The notes beneath the pieces were generated by a model, which saw nothing but the letters and a program-made list of their open reading frames with translations, was not told the origin of the DNA and searched no databases. DNA of 64,000 bases from Metellina segmentata (taxonomy: Eukaryota; Arthropoda; Arachnida; Araneae; Tetragnathidae). The stretch is from assembly GCA_947359465.1 (NCBI GenBank), contig OX375876.1, positions 85,520,359-85,584,358 of the forward strand, read 5' to 3'. Of the stretch, positions 11,730 through 24,000 are shown in pieces. Every line of letters starts with the position of its first letter. Within the stretch, counting starts at the first letter, position 1. The position numbers and the translations under genes are program-made.

Positions 11730-12790
11730 TTACATTTTACATCTTCCAAATAGGCATTGTAGGCTTTATATGCAACCCTTCCCATATGCATAAGCTTTGA
11801 TGTGATCGGCACCAAATAAAGTTGATTGTCAAAATTTGCCAAGCTACTTTAAACCGTCATCAATGCATTGAGTGTGCGTTCTGACATTGATACTTCGTCT
11901 CCTGTCAAAGCTCTTACTGAGGTTGAGAAGCCATGTTCAATATCAGCACTACCATGAGAAAGTGACAGAGCAGCCTTCACTAGCTTTGACACAACTGGGT
12001 ACTTAGGATCAACACCACTAATGTCTCGCAGACTGAAGAACTGGTTCCAGTAAACATCAATAGGCTCCATTCTAGATCCTTCTTCCTCAAATTAGCTTTG
12101 AAGTAATTTCCACTCATCCAGTAGTATGTCTGTCGGGACATCCCATGGCATTGCTCTTGCAACTTCTAATGCTTGTCGAACACTCTCAAGAGGACCAAGA
12201 CAGGATAAACTTTAAGGAGAGATGAACTGAAGGACTTCTTCAAAAGATATTTAACACTGGCAATGTAATAATGCTTCTGAGACCTTAGAAAAAATAAATT
12301 CCTTTCCTTCTCTTTGATATTCTGTAGTGCTCTAGAAATTTGATCTCCAATCACAATATCAGCCAGAGGCAACAGTTTGTGAGGACATATATCTTCCAAT
12401 TTATCCATTTTCAAATCTCAAATAAATTCCTCTTTGTAGAAGATCCTAAACAAAATTGTTCTTGTCAACAATTCAAGTTGAGAATGAAGGTTTTGTATTA
12501 GAGGTTCCTTTTTCTGAAGAAATTCGGTCACACGATTAAATATACTTTCACTTGATATGACAATTATCACCTCAGCATTCGTAGTTTCTCTTCTAAGTAA
12601 ATGAACATTTTTTTTTGTAGCCTGGTTTTTTATCATTTTTGCCTTCTTTATTGGAATGTAGTCAAGGAAATACTTTCGAACTGCAATTCACTGTTCAAGC
12701 AACCTTTCAGCAGCTGGCTTTAGGCTTAGCCACCTGCTTGAACAAAGCTTGATGAAATGGTGAGTGGGAAGTTTCAAGTCTTCTTGAATT
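11730..12790 (-). pseudogene. hAT transposase pseudogene
   Basis: Translated pieces line up in order on the minus strand: LPTHHFIKLCSSRWLSLKP (about 12770-12715), then IKKAKMIKNQATKKN, a helical middle (LQKKEPLIQNLHSQLELL), then KLVKAALSLSHGSADIEHGF (about 11990-11935) with TLNALMT, the hAT dimerisation region. A stop after LLEQ (near 12690) and at least two frame changes break it. The catalytic N-terminal part is not seen. Confidence 0.75.
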
Positions 12791-13099
12791 TGTTTGTATG
12801 TTGACCAATGCTTACTGATACTTGATATGCTGACCAATGCTTACTGCTTACTTAATTGGTACCGATTACAAAAATTTGTGAATAGTAAAAACTAGTACAG
12901 ACACATTTTTCACAAACTCTTTTAGACGTTTACGAAAAGCCTTACGAATTGTGTGAATATTACATGTCCCAATGTTAATTAGTTCCTTTTTTCGGGTAGA
13001 AAGTAATGAGTCATTAATCTTTTTAAAAACTGATTTTCACTAAAAAAAACCTCAAGAATTTGTAATAATCGATGATAACAGAGAATGATTTTCAATAGG

Positions 13100-14050
13100 T
13101 TCACAACGCTCTTTCAATATTTAACCCTCTGGATAAGGAGAAGCTTGAAATTTTTGCATTGTCTAGTTATGGAGGGGGTTGGAATCTTTCAGATTTGAAA
13201 CTCTTGAAGAAACGGCTGAAGTCCATTAAGATTTCCATCCCCTCATTTCTGTGCCACAAAGAGAGCAGCGCATGAATAACCTCTGTTCCATAGACAGGAA
13301 TGTCAGGGTTCTCGATGGGGAACTTCGAGCGCTTGGAATGTGTGAGAGGTTGATGATCTATCCCTTTAAAAACTTTGCTGAAGAAACCTTCGAGTGTAAA
13401 TTGTCATACATATTGAAGATTCCGCCGTACTTTCAGAGTTTACCTGCGACGTATCTATACCTTCTAGACATAATCAGACCCACAATAGAAACAGCAACAT
13501 GTGATGACAAAGGTACTAAACGCATTACCTCTCCTCCTGGGGGAAAGCCGCCCCCAGGAGGAGAGGCCGGTTCAGCCGTGTTTCAGTTTGCTGCTTCTTT
13601 TGGCTGTTTCCGTAACACGAAGGTAGTAGCCGCTCCGTATGCTGAGGGATAACGTTGAGTTAATATCAACTGGATCCGTCCGGTCTCTTGACCTCTCCAT
13701 TCTTGTCTTATTCCAGAATCCGAAAATAAAACGGGTCTGTTGAGACCGCCCTCAGATCTGTGTATGGAGGATGTTATACCCCTTTAAAGTGACCACTGGC
13801 ATCGATCACTAATTACGAGCTGTCAGCATCTGACCTTCTAGAGGGTTCCTCCTTTTGTTCGACCCTGTCGACCGGTGATATCTCTCTCGCCAAATGATAT
13901 GCCACACAATACTATGAAAGAAAAGCGCCAGTCGTAAATCCCACTCAAGGTTCTATTGCTCAAGTTAGGTAATTAGGTAAGAGGGGTCGAATATGCAGAT
14001 GTCTCTGCTTCCCTTAAACTTCGACGCTTCGCCTTACTGATAGCCTTTTC
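13100..14050. other. GC-richer block of unknown origin inside the hAT element
   Basis: By eye, base composition is clearly richer in G+C than the surroundings. It has two partly overlapping open frames: 13120-13275 (51 codons, with YGGGWNLSDLKLLKKRLK) and 13251-13652 (133 codons, with IYPFKNFAEETFECKLSYIL). It also has a perfect 16-bp hairpin. I do not recognise the predicted proteins. It may be captured host or foreign sequence. The frames being offset suggests a decayed longer gene. Confidence 0.45.
13528..13566. repeat. Perfect 16-bp inverted repeat with 7-nt loop
   Basis: The arms CCTCTCCTCCTGGGGG (13528-13543) and CCCCCAGGAGGAGAGG (13551-13566) are exact reverse complements separated by AAAGCCG. 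Confidence 0.95.
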
Positions 14051-14357
14051 TCGTGGGAAAATTTCCAGAACTTGCTGTTAATACACAGTGGGCAATGTGA
14101 AGTATACTTTTACAGTTGAAACGGTATGTTTTTGAATCCATTCTTGCTGTGGAACGTACAGTGCATTTTGAAATTTAATTTGTGCAAACCCTGTTTTTTT
14201 AAGAGGAAATATGAATTTTATTTAATTGCGCATCAAAACATTTTCTTCTCCAAATAGAATTTAAGAACTTAAAATCCCTGAAAAGGTGACAAAATGTCAA
14301 AAAGGTGACAAAAAATAAAAAGGTGACAAAAAGTGACGTGTTAGGAGCCCTGCACTG

Positions 14358-15190
14358 TAAAGGTTGGTTTGAGTTTTTTGGAGTAAGGGCGATATTCCAC
14401 CAAGTAGCGTCAGATCATGTTAATGAATAGTGAAAAGAAAGAATGGACAGAAGTAGAAAAAGATCGCTTGGGCGTCCTAGGGGTGTGACCCCCATGTTTA
14501 ACCTCTTAACAGTTTTGCCCGAAAACTACTCGTGTGCTGCAAAAGGTCACTTTTCTGATTTGCCTGTATGCTGCTCAGGCATCTTATTTTTCTACGCCAA
14601 TCCATTGATTTGCCCGGATTTTTAACTTGTTTTCGTTCAATGTTTCAAAAAGATGGATCTAGTAGTCCAGTGAAGATTGGAATGCAAAACATGCATATAC
14701 CGGTTTTAATATTAGGTTTGCTTTTTGTTTACGTGGGATGAGTGAATTTTGTTTTCACTTGTGTAGTGTATCACACGGGGAGAACACTATTTCTTTTGAA
14801 TTTTGAGCTAAAATAAAAGAGAAATGAGTGACAGTTAGCAGCTCATAACAGAATATGTGATGTAATAAAATATTACATCGAGTCCAAAGTTTGCACATCA
14901 GAAAGTTGCATGTTCAAATCAATTTAAGGCTAATTCCAGTTCTATTTTTAACATCCATGTATTAACAATGACAGGACACTAACACAATGAGAAGAAACAC
15001 AAAGAGAATGGGCAGGTCCATTTCTGCGTGGTCTTCCTTCGACCACGTTTGAAATCTATTTGGCGAATTCCCCATCGGGTAAGGAAGATGTTGTGTTTCA
15101 AATTCCCTTTCATACGGATTATCACAAGATCTGTGGCTAAGTTGCCACATATAATTCTGATATTGGATCAGATAATGAATCGGAAATTTC
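14358..15190 (+). other. Probable piggyBac element 5' part (uncertain)
   Basis: This stretch leads into the piggyBac C-terminal remnant beyond the insertion at 15196. Close to the insertion, one frame reads acidic residues (SDIGSDNESEIS), typical of the acidic N-terminal region of piggyBac transposases, and a similar acidic run (SSDEDLW) resumes after it. No terminal repeats were found. TAAAGGTTGGTT at 14358 recurs at 16718. Confidence 0.35.
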
Positions 15191-15766
15191 TCTTACATGG
15201 TTCCTACTCTTTGGTGGGGAAAAAATTCAAGTACTTTTCAAGGCTTATATGAAGTTTTTCAAGGACTATCGTAAAAAGGCAGAAATTCCTTCTTTAACCC
15301 CCCCCCCATTTAAGTAAACAACTTTTCTGACGAACCTCTCGCATAATGTAACCTTTTCATTACCATTCACATACCTAACAATTCCGAACATATTTCTAGT
15401 CAATATTCCAAGCATGTTATGGGAAAGAAAAAATTCTTAAAAAGAAAAAGTAAAGTAGCCATGTAAGTTAGTATACTTATGTTCTATATGTTCGAACAGA
15501 CACAGACCTTGAGAAAATAAAATAAACACATGCCTATAGATGAACAAGCGTATTTGGCGTATTCTTTGGAATCGGAATAAAACCACGTTTTTAAAGCGCA
15601 TGCGTTTCAAGCCTATTCATACTTGAGAAAATTCCAGATTAAAATTTTTCAAAATAAATTCAAGGACTTTCAATTATTTTTGCATCAAATTCAAGTACTT
15701 TCCGAGGCCCTTGAAAACAAAAATGAAATTCAAGTACTTTTCAAGGCTTGTGGGAACCCTGTCTTA
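15191..15766. mobile_element. Non-autonomous hAT-like element, 5-bp TSD (copy 1)
   Basis: TCTTA (15191-15195 and 15762-15766) flanks a 566-bp element whose ends are CATGGTTCC and GGGAACCCTG. It is the inverted counterpart of the element at 31.9-32.4 kb: both carry GAAAAGTACTTGAATTTC-type ends and a shared interior (GTTCTATATGTTCGAAC, a C/G homopolymer). Confidence 0.75.
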
Positions 15767-16135
15767 ATGATTCTGGAAATTGGGAAAGTTTGTTATTGGA
15801 CTTCTCTAGTGATGAGGATCTTTGGAGGAAAATACTCTCATTTGAATTTTAGACTTAGTTGATTGCCTGATCGAGAGACATGGAGCAGCGAATGAGAAAA
15901 AAGGATGACCAGGAATTTTGCCGAATCCTGTACGATTGAGTGAAAGACACTTTTCAGAAGCGATTTCACCCACCGAAAAGAAACCGACGAGCCAGTGTTT
16001 TGTGTGTAACTCAAAAAGGAATGATGGCAGAAAATGGATAAGAAAAGAAACCAGATATATTTTTGTCCCGATTGTGATATAGGACTCTGCTTATCTCCAT
16101 GTTTTAAAATTTATAATATAAAAATTGAGTTTTGA
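15767..16135 (+). pseudogene. piggyBac transposase C-terminal zinc-ribbon remnant
   Basis: The sequence gives SERHFSEAISPTEKKPTSQ, CFVCNSKRNDGRKW and, after a one-base frame change near 16065, FCPDCDIGLCLSPCFKIY, ending in TGA at about 16135. This is the Cys-rich ribbon found at the end of PGBD4-like piggyBac transposases. It is distinct from the remnant at 7 kb. Confidence 0.75.
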
Positions 16136-17440
16136 AATTAAATAAAAATGTAAGTGCTTAAAAAATGCATGCTCTTTTCTCACATCCATTTCTGGCAAAT
16201 GCTCTTAAAATTTCTTGTTCAAAAATTCCAATTTTTCACTATAATTCAAAATTATTAAATTAAATACTTGCAACAGTTTCAACTGCTGATTTGAATTTAT
16301 ATAACCGATTTTAATACAAAATTGTTTATCAAAAATGTAATTATTTTTGAACACAATATGATAGAAAAAAAACTGTTAAGGGGTCAACAGAAGTCTCACA
16401 CTTCTTCTTCTTCTGAATGGAAACAATCCCCTCCGTACCGAGTTATTGAAAACTCACAGCGGATTAGCAGGGAAGGTCTCTAATGAAAAACAAAAGAAGA
16501 CCCGGGCATGTGGGAGGAGTGCTAGGTGCGCCAGGTTATCCAAGATGTGGTTAGAGTCCCCCAACAGCCTGCACAGCCCCCGCCCAAAGCAAAAGGTGTC
16601 CATCCCAGCTCAAAGTTTTCATTCAATTTGCTCACACGCTGGACTCATCATGCTTCCCTCAAGAGAGAAGCCATCAGACACATTGGCGATCATCATTGAG
16701 TGAGAATTCTCACACTGTAAAGGTTGGTTGTTTTGGGGGTTTTAAAGAGCAAGTCACCCTATAAAGGAACTGTGCATTGTTGTATATTTCACAGAGAAAA
16801 TTTGAATGTGATATATTATTTGTTTCATTAAACATAATCAGGTATTTACAGCAAGTTGTGCTAAAATTTTAATAAGATGCTATCACAAGCAAGATAAAGT
16901 TGCATACTAAAACGCGCGCACCCGCAAACACAGTGAATTATTAATAGATCTTAGGCACATAATACATTCTTAATTCACAACAAACAAATTACACGAAGAT
17001 AATTATTTTACTCACTAGTTATACTCGAGTTTCTTGCTATATTTTTAAAAGTTGTTGAAACAAAAGTCTTTCTTCTTAGATTGCAAAGAGCAATTTGAAT
17101 CGCTTTTGCTGAGTGCATCACTGCACGGATGTTTTAGAAGATATATGAGTAGAAACTTAAATTTTATTTATAAAAACTAGCAGACAAAGTTCAGAATACT
17201 AAACAATCAAGGGCAGTTGCGGTCATGCTTCATTTTAACAACTTAACTGTGATCTTCTCTTGTTAGTGTTGCTTATATTTCTAACAAATTACAAAACCTT
17301 AAAAGGATTAGGTCTAAATATTTTAAGTGATACAATAGCACAAAATTTCCATAAATTAATTTGAACTTTTATTAATTTAATGTTTTGTTGTTAAGAACAT
17401 TAAATCATTTCAGTTGTAGCAGCAAGTTGCTCTTCAACTT
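16136..17440. other. Intergenic region upstream of CSDE1
   Basis: No gene is recognised. Unrecognised sequence with slightly raised G+C lies at 16420-16720. The last few hundred bases should hold the CSDE1 promoter, but no TATA box was found at the expected spacing. Confidence 0.4.
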
Positions 17441-17496
17441 TTAAATTAAATTCCCTTAAAGATGGCGGCATGTTGTCGGTGATGTGCATTGTCGAG
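17440..17496 (+). other. CSDE1: CSDE1 non-coding first exon (start uncertain)
   Basis: It ends at GTCGAG followed by a strong donor GTAAGTATT (17497). The start is not defined by the sequence. The nearest downstream acceptor (17842-17843) leads to the exon with the start codon. Confidence 0.6.
17458..17468 (+). promoter_or_regulatory. YY1-type downstream promoter element (AAGATGGCGGC)
   Basis: The motif sits about 30 bp upstream of the first CSDE1 donor. In metazoan housekeeping genes this motif marks the region just downstream of the transcription start, in the 5' UTR. Confidence 0.65.
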
Positions 17497-17843
17497 GTAA
17501 GTATTTATTTATTTTCTGATAATAAATGTTTAAAATTTACTCTCGTTTCTTTAAAAGGACTCATTATACTACTTTAATTTGAATGCCCTTTTGTTTTTTT
17601 AATTGCCATACATTATTTTTGTAATCATGCTGATGCGTTTGTGATGTCGCAGGATGTTTGTAGATGTGTAAATAATTATTGTCTGTCAGTGTGTTTCAGA
17701 TTATTTGATGTTCTACCCTATTTATAATGATCCCTCGAACAAATTAAGTTCTTCAGCAATAGCTTTTATTCCAAGTTACCTTTTTATAATTTCAATTAAT
17801 ATATATATATATATTTACCATTCTTAAAATTTGCTTTTTTCAG

Positions 17844-18083
17844 CTTGACATATCAAAGAGAACAAACTAACCAACAGCTCAGGAACAAAAGGTCACGTCA
17901 GCTCGGACACATCCACACTCACTGTTAAACATCTGAGGCACTTCCATCTACAAAATTCTCACCCAACTTCTTTGACCTCCTCAAAATCAAGATAATCTAA
18001 TCAAGTTAAACAAAGTCTGCCGCCTTTATTCCTTGCATATTTTACATTAGAAATCTAAGAAAATGGCAAGCCCTCAGTGGAAG
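17844..18083 (+). CDS. CSDE1: CSDE1 exon 2, 5' UTR and start codon
   Basis: The acceptor is TTTTTTCAG and the donor GTAATT. Only the last 21 bases (from 18063) are coding: MASPQWK. Stops precede the ATG in this frame, and the ATG context AAGAAAATGG is good. Confidence 0.85.
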
Positions 18084-21000
18084 GTAATTTCATTAGATTA
18101 CTTTAAGTATCATCTGCAAACTGTTATGTACATAATACATTAAACCTATTTTTGTTTTAATTTCTTTCTTTTATGTATGTGCAAAATTAACAAAGGTTCA
18201 TAGTGTTTTCGATCTTTTTGTCAGTGACTGAGTTTTTATTTCAATTTAGTCATCATTTGTGATGTCTAGCTTCTGAATTTGCTTTTTCGTCTCGTATTGT
18301 AACTGGGTAACTGTTTATTTTTTTCCCAGCAATTTATGCTTTTATAAAGTGCTCCACTGTCGAAACCCTAGTGTTAAACGTTCCTTGTGTGGTTCGTGAA
18401 TACCAAAGAAAAGAGAACACTGAAAACTTAACAAGCATTTATTTAAGTAAACATTATAACAAATCTGCACTCTATAATCTAAGGGAAGAGTCTTCTAAAG
18501 AATAAACGGTCCTTAAATTATGTCGTCTTCCCCGCTCTATCGTTCCCTACCTGTCTGCCTCTTTCCCTTGCTGATCACCTGACCTAGCCCCTTCCTAGCG
18601 TCACTTTTCTCTCTTAGCACATGACACTTGCGCCTCTGCTTTAATATTTGACTTTCTTCTAACTACGCATCACTCATGGATAATGTGACCAAACATCCTG
18701 TTTTCAGGACACAGAAATGTTCAGTATTCAGAAAGAGAGAGCAACCCGTGATAGCAATTTTATAAAAGGAACTAAAATTTTAAAAATTCACAGCAGTGAC
18801 AGCATGCACTATATGTCTTAACACATATGCAGTTGCAAGTACGCATAGACAGTGTGCACATCTTTTCTTGACAATTGATTATTGTGGTTAATTTAAATTT
18901 CTTGTACGTGAATCCTTCAGTTTAACAATTCCTAAATGCAAGCGCACTTTTACCGCCATATTCACAGGTCTCAAGTTAACCCAATGATCTGTGGGTCATC
19001 AAGAACCGTATTTTCTCAAACTGCAGGTTAAGTGATCCGCGGGTTAAATTGATATGCTTGCTGTGATTTGCAACTACCATCTCCTCACGATCGCGTGGTA
19101 TTGCTTACATTTGTTACAACGCCCGAATCTGCATTCATACTGGTCACACACGTACTTCGTTGGCAGACTTGATTCCAAAGTGTGATTTGAATAGAATGCA
19201 TACAGCATTTTAATTTGGGTTTTGAAAGAGAAATGCAAAGGTCTTTTTTTAATATCGAATTGGATTTTTTTGGAAACCTTAATTTTTATCTTTGAACTTG
19301 TCGGTGTGGGTTGGTGTAAAGTGAAGTAACTTGCATTGTCAATTTTCTTTCATTCGAATTAAAGCAACAAAATAATTTTATTCTACAATAAATTTGCCTC
19401 TGCCATGGCTGGGCCTGGGCAATGTTCAGATTTTCACATCACGATACATCGGCATTCTAACATCGTGATGTTAACCATGCATTTTATACATAGTAAAAGC
19501 AAAACCTTGCTCCTACATCACTATATGTATATATAATTATATTTTTAATTGAGTTATTAGTAATATAGTTATTAAGTGGAACCAAGTTCTTTTACATTTT
19601 TATTTTCACGCTTAAAAATGTGTGTATAAACCCTCTATGACTCCTTAAAAATTTCGAAAAAACTTCTTAAATACTCCTAATTTTTATATTCAAAATTCTA
19701 TATGAATCCTGGTAGGGTAGAATTAGCTCCCCCGCAGTTTGAAACTTTAATTTTCAATCTTTATATGTGTGCCACCTGCCAGAATATTCTCAAAAAACCA
19801 CAGTGCAGAAATCACAAAAGATTCTCATTAGCAGGCCTGGTAGAAAATCGCACATGCGCATAAAGGAACATCGGAATCGTTTTGTCAGTCAACCAAAACC
19901 CAAATGATGCTTAAAAGAAACATGAAAGGGCATTGTTTAAACCAGAGAAATCACGCATGAACTAAGAAAACATTGAAATTATTACCGCTGAACTACAACA
20001 TCGCGACACCGTGATATCTGTGCTAAGGGATGGCTGCGGGATATCGGGGAATATCACGATACATCGCCAGCGTGATAATCGCGAAACCGATGTGGCGATG
20101 ACGATCTCATACTCACACCGATTGGCCTAGTATGTTCCACACACCATATATGCTCAAGTAGATTAAAAACTAACTTATTTAGAAGGGAAAAAACTTGAGC
20201 ATAAAAATAGAAATAAAGGGGCATTTGATTTCTCTAAGAAAACATCGAAATCGTTGGCGCTGAGCATCAGGAGACATCGCGATTCCGTAAAACCGTGATA
20301 TTTGTGCTCTGGGATTGGCTGAGCGATATCGCGCATGCGCTTTGAAAATATCGAAATCGTGATATTTGTGCTCTGGGATTGGCTGCTTGACATTGGAAAA
20401 AACCGCGATATCGCGCATGCGCTTTGAAAAAATCGACATCGGGAAAAACTGATATATCGTCATCGTCAAAATCACGAAACCGGTGTGACGATGTCGATCT
20501 CACACCAGTTTATGCCATGATGTATCGATACATCGCCCAGGCCTAGCCATGGCCATATTCTACCATTCGCTCCCTCATTGTGTCTGGTGAGCCAGAATGT
20601 AGTTCAAACCAGAACACATCTGGGCATGTCTATTTTATGGAAAATATAATCATGTTCTTGGTTACTTTAGCGCAGAATGAAATGTCATCCATTTGGTTTT
20701 GTTTACAGTATAGTATCTCACTTCCTCAAAAAGATGGTACTGAGCATTCGTAACTCTTAACCGAAAGTTATTCTGCCAATTTCAGAGGATCATAAAATGG
20801 CAGCTTAAACCTTTTTGAGTTCTTCAATGCTTAATTTACTTTAAGAAAACGGATTCACCATTTTTTAAAGATCTGGAAGTTGCTGCGACAAAAGGCACCT
20901 GGGCTTATCATTGCAAGAGAATCGCAGTTTTCACTCAAATGATTATGCTTCTAAGTTAATTCATACATGTTTTGAACAGAAATTTAAATGTGTTTGTACA

Positions 21001-24000
21001 TAAACAGGAGCTATTGATGTAAATGTTTTAGCGTGAATAGTAATAGGTGAATTAAAAGCTCACCCAGTGAATGCAGCTGTGTTACTATATTAACTGATGC
21101 TTCAAACCACAAGTCCAAGAAAATATTCCCAGGTTTAGTTCACTTCTTTTTACGATTCAGACATACAAGTGAAACTTTTAGAATTTCAAGTCCAACTGGG
21201 CGAAACATGAGACGTAATTGTCAACTGTCTAATGAAGTATTGACAGAAAATAATTTGACTTCACTTTTGTGGAGATAATACTGACTGCAATTTTATGGAT
21301 TGAAAAGACGAGGCATCAACAATGTATATGCAAAACTAAATTTATCCCTCGAAAGAACATTGATTGTAATTGGATCTTGAGCTTAATAATTCACAACACG
21401 ATGAAAACTGTCACAACTTGTCTATCGTGGTGTTTGAATGCATTATTGCGAAAATAAATTCACGTTTTTATACCTATAGTGTTTGGGTGGAAGCTCTGAA
21501 AGAATTTTGTAATTAAATTGACTCATAGCATAAGAAATTGCTACACTATTATATAACTAGATAACTTGCAATAATGCCTGCTTTTGAAAGAGTTTTGAAA
21601 CTGTACACTTACAGCTTTTTTAAAAAACTACTTTTTGACTATCGATAAATGTCCAAACATATTGAGAAACTATTTTGAAAACCCTAACTGAATTATGGCT
21701 TTTTTATGCATGTAGTCAATAACGTTCCATCAAGCTGTGTTTGAGATCGAGGGGTAGAAACAAAGTACTCTGTTTCTTCCCCACTCTGTGTAATTTAATG
21801 GCAAAATTGCAATAAGGGGCTGCAGCATTGACAAAGCATGTCTGAGAACTACATCTGCTGAGTTCTATAAAATAAGCAAAAAATATTTGGATCAGTAGAC
21901 TTTGTTCTGTGAAGAATTAGAAATACGGTACCAAGTTCCAAATCTGGATGATTTACTAGCCAGCGTTTTTTCTTTTTCTCTCACTTTTTTCTATCTTTCT
22001 GCTTCTACACCCTTCCGACAATTTTTAAAGAACAAAGTGTTCAACTTGGACCAAATTGATGAAACAGCTCAAAATTACGGACATGTTCAGAGTAAATACT
22101 ACACAGAAAAATTAGAAGATTTAAAAGAGTAAATTTTGTTGCATTGTAATAGAAAAAATTATTTTTTCCATTTAAAAAAGTATTCCTGATTATTATTGCA
22201 GATTTGTTTAGAATGTAAATAACATGGGGTGGGTGGGTTAAGGTTTAATGTTTTTTTTTTACCAAAAAACCCTGCAAACAATCTAAAATTAATTGTATTT
22301 AAATTTATTGGGAAATTTTATTTATTGATCCCTTGGAATTCTTTTCACTTCTAGAATAACCATTCAATATGTATGGAATTGACGTTTGGAATGAAAAAGT
22401 TAATTCACACTCATGTGATAATTGAGTGAGTATGTTGAGAAAAAAATTATAGATTAAAGCAGAAAGCTATTTGAATGATTATGATTGGAATGATGAATTT
22501 CTTTAAGCTCCAAATTCCACTGAATTGAGATGTTCTGAGGGATGCTGGATTGTTCTATGGTTCATAGAGAAAAGCTTCATTTTTGTGCGTACCCCTAATG
22601 TGCTTTGAATCTTTACTATTATAAAGGGAAGTGTTTCTTTGTCTGTAAAGAGTGTCCTGATGAATCTATGGTACTTACAAATTCGCCAAACAGGTAGTCC
22701 TAATGTTTTGCGATTTTTTTTTTTTTTTTTTTTTTGTTGTCCAGCCCAAATTTAAAAATTTAACCTAGAACATTTTTTTAATTAATTAGTTTTTTCCCCC
22801 TCCGTTCTACTATTTGGGAATCTGACGTCATTGCTCCTCGATTGAAGAAAGGAAAGAATTTGCGTGTATTTTTTGTCTTTGGAACTGTGCCAAGTTATGA
22901 TGTCACCATGAAGAAAAGACAGATTCAGCGTTTTTTGTCCTATTACCTTTAGAACCATGCCATATTTCCGATTCTAGCTTGCTTTGATTTATGTTGTTAA
23001 GTATAACTTTCTTGCAAGCGATTTTAACTTTTTCACGTGCAGATACTATTTTTAAAGACTATTGATATTATCTTTCTTCGTGATCATTAAAGATAATAAA
23101 CATTTCAATGGGATTTTCTTTAAATAAATAACTATTCAATTGTAATCCCTGTCATGTTGGGAAAAGGTGGGACTCATTCTTAAAATTATTGTTTTCTTTT
23201 CAATGTTTTCAGTATCAGTAAGATTTAATGTGTCCAGCCTGATTTTTAAATTTTAATCTAAAATATTTAAAAATTAATTTTTTGGCATTTGTTACTATCC
23301 ATTTCAAGGTCATCACGTCGTTGCCTGTGGTGTTGGTTTGCAAAGCAAACCAAATGGGAATGCATAGCAATCACCAGGGGTTGGTGAGCATTGCTCATAC
23401 TTGACCCCACGAAAATAACTGTTGCGGGCAATGCCCTGCTGGCCACACAGTGGCTAGTACCTAATAAATACTTGCTAATGCCCAATGAATGAAATAGACA
23501 TATTTGATTTCAAATTTATATATTTTCATGTCATCTAATGCTTTTACTGTTAACTTACAAAAAATAACTTTTTTACCAATAAGTTATTTTAGCAGGCTAA
23601 ATATGAATGTGAAGTAGGAAATTTTTCATAATCTCAAGTTCTTTTTATTTTATTTCCTATAGGTGACATAATTTTTTCTCTAAAGCAACTCTTGAACCAA
23701 TTAAGTATTTTATATTGAAGTAATTTAGTGTTTTAGGATCACCACTTTTGGTGGTGTAGTATTCACCCAGTAGATGGCGCTCCACTCTGCCGTAGCGCAG
23801 AATTGTATATAAAGTCGGTCTTTGAATACTAACACCAGCAGACGCACTCGTACTGAAGGCGAGACGAACCATGTAACTAACCTATTATTGTTTATTAAAG
23901 TTCTTGTTGTTCCTGTTCCTGAAGTGCTTCCTTTCTACAAACATATACCGATCTCAACATGGTGACCCGGAGCTGAACATTTAAATTATTCTTGAATATT

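Larger units (their letters stand above)
10987..14357 (-). mobile_element. hAT-type element, 3.36 kb, 5-bp TSD, decayed
   Basis: CACTG lies at 10987-10991 and 14353-14357. The element runs from CAGATCTAACAGG (10992) to CACGT-like ends finishing GAGCCCTG (14352). Both ends carry tandem AAAAAGGTGACAAAAAGTGAC subterminal repeats in inverted orientation. It contains a minus-strand transposase pseudogene (11.7-12.8 kb) and a GC-richer block (13.1-14.05 kb). Five-base TSDs fit the hAT5-type group. Confidence 0.7.

Noticed and set aside
13251..13652. Viral origin for the 133-codon frame
   Set aside because: No recognisable viral motif; kept only as sequence of unknown origin.
20175..20503. Three overlapping minus-strand frames
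   Set aside because: Produced by the palindromic CGAT-rich tandem repeats of the hAT-like element.
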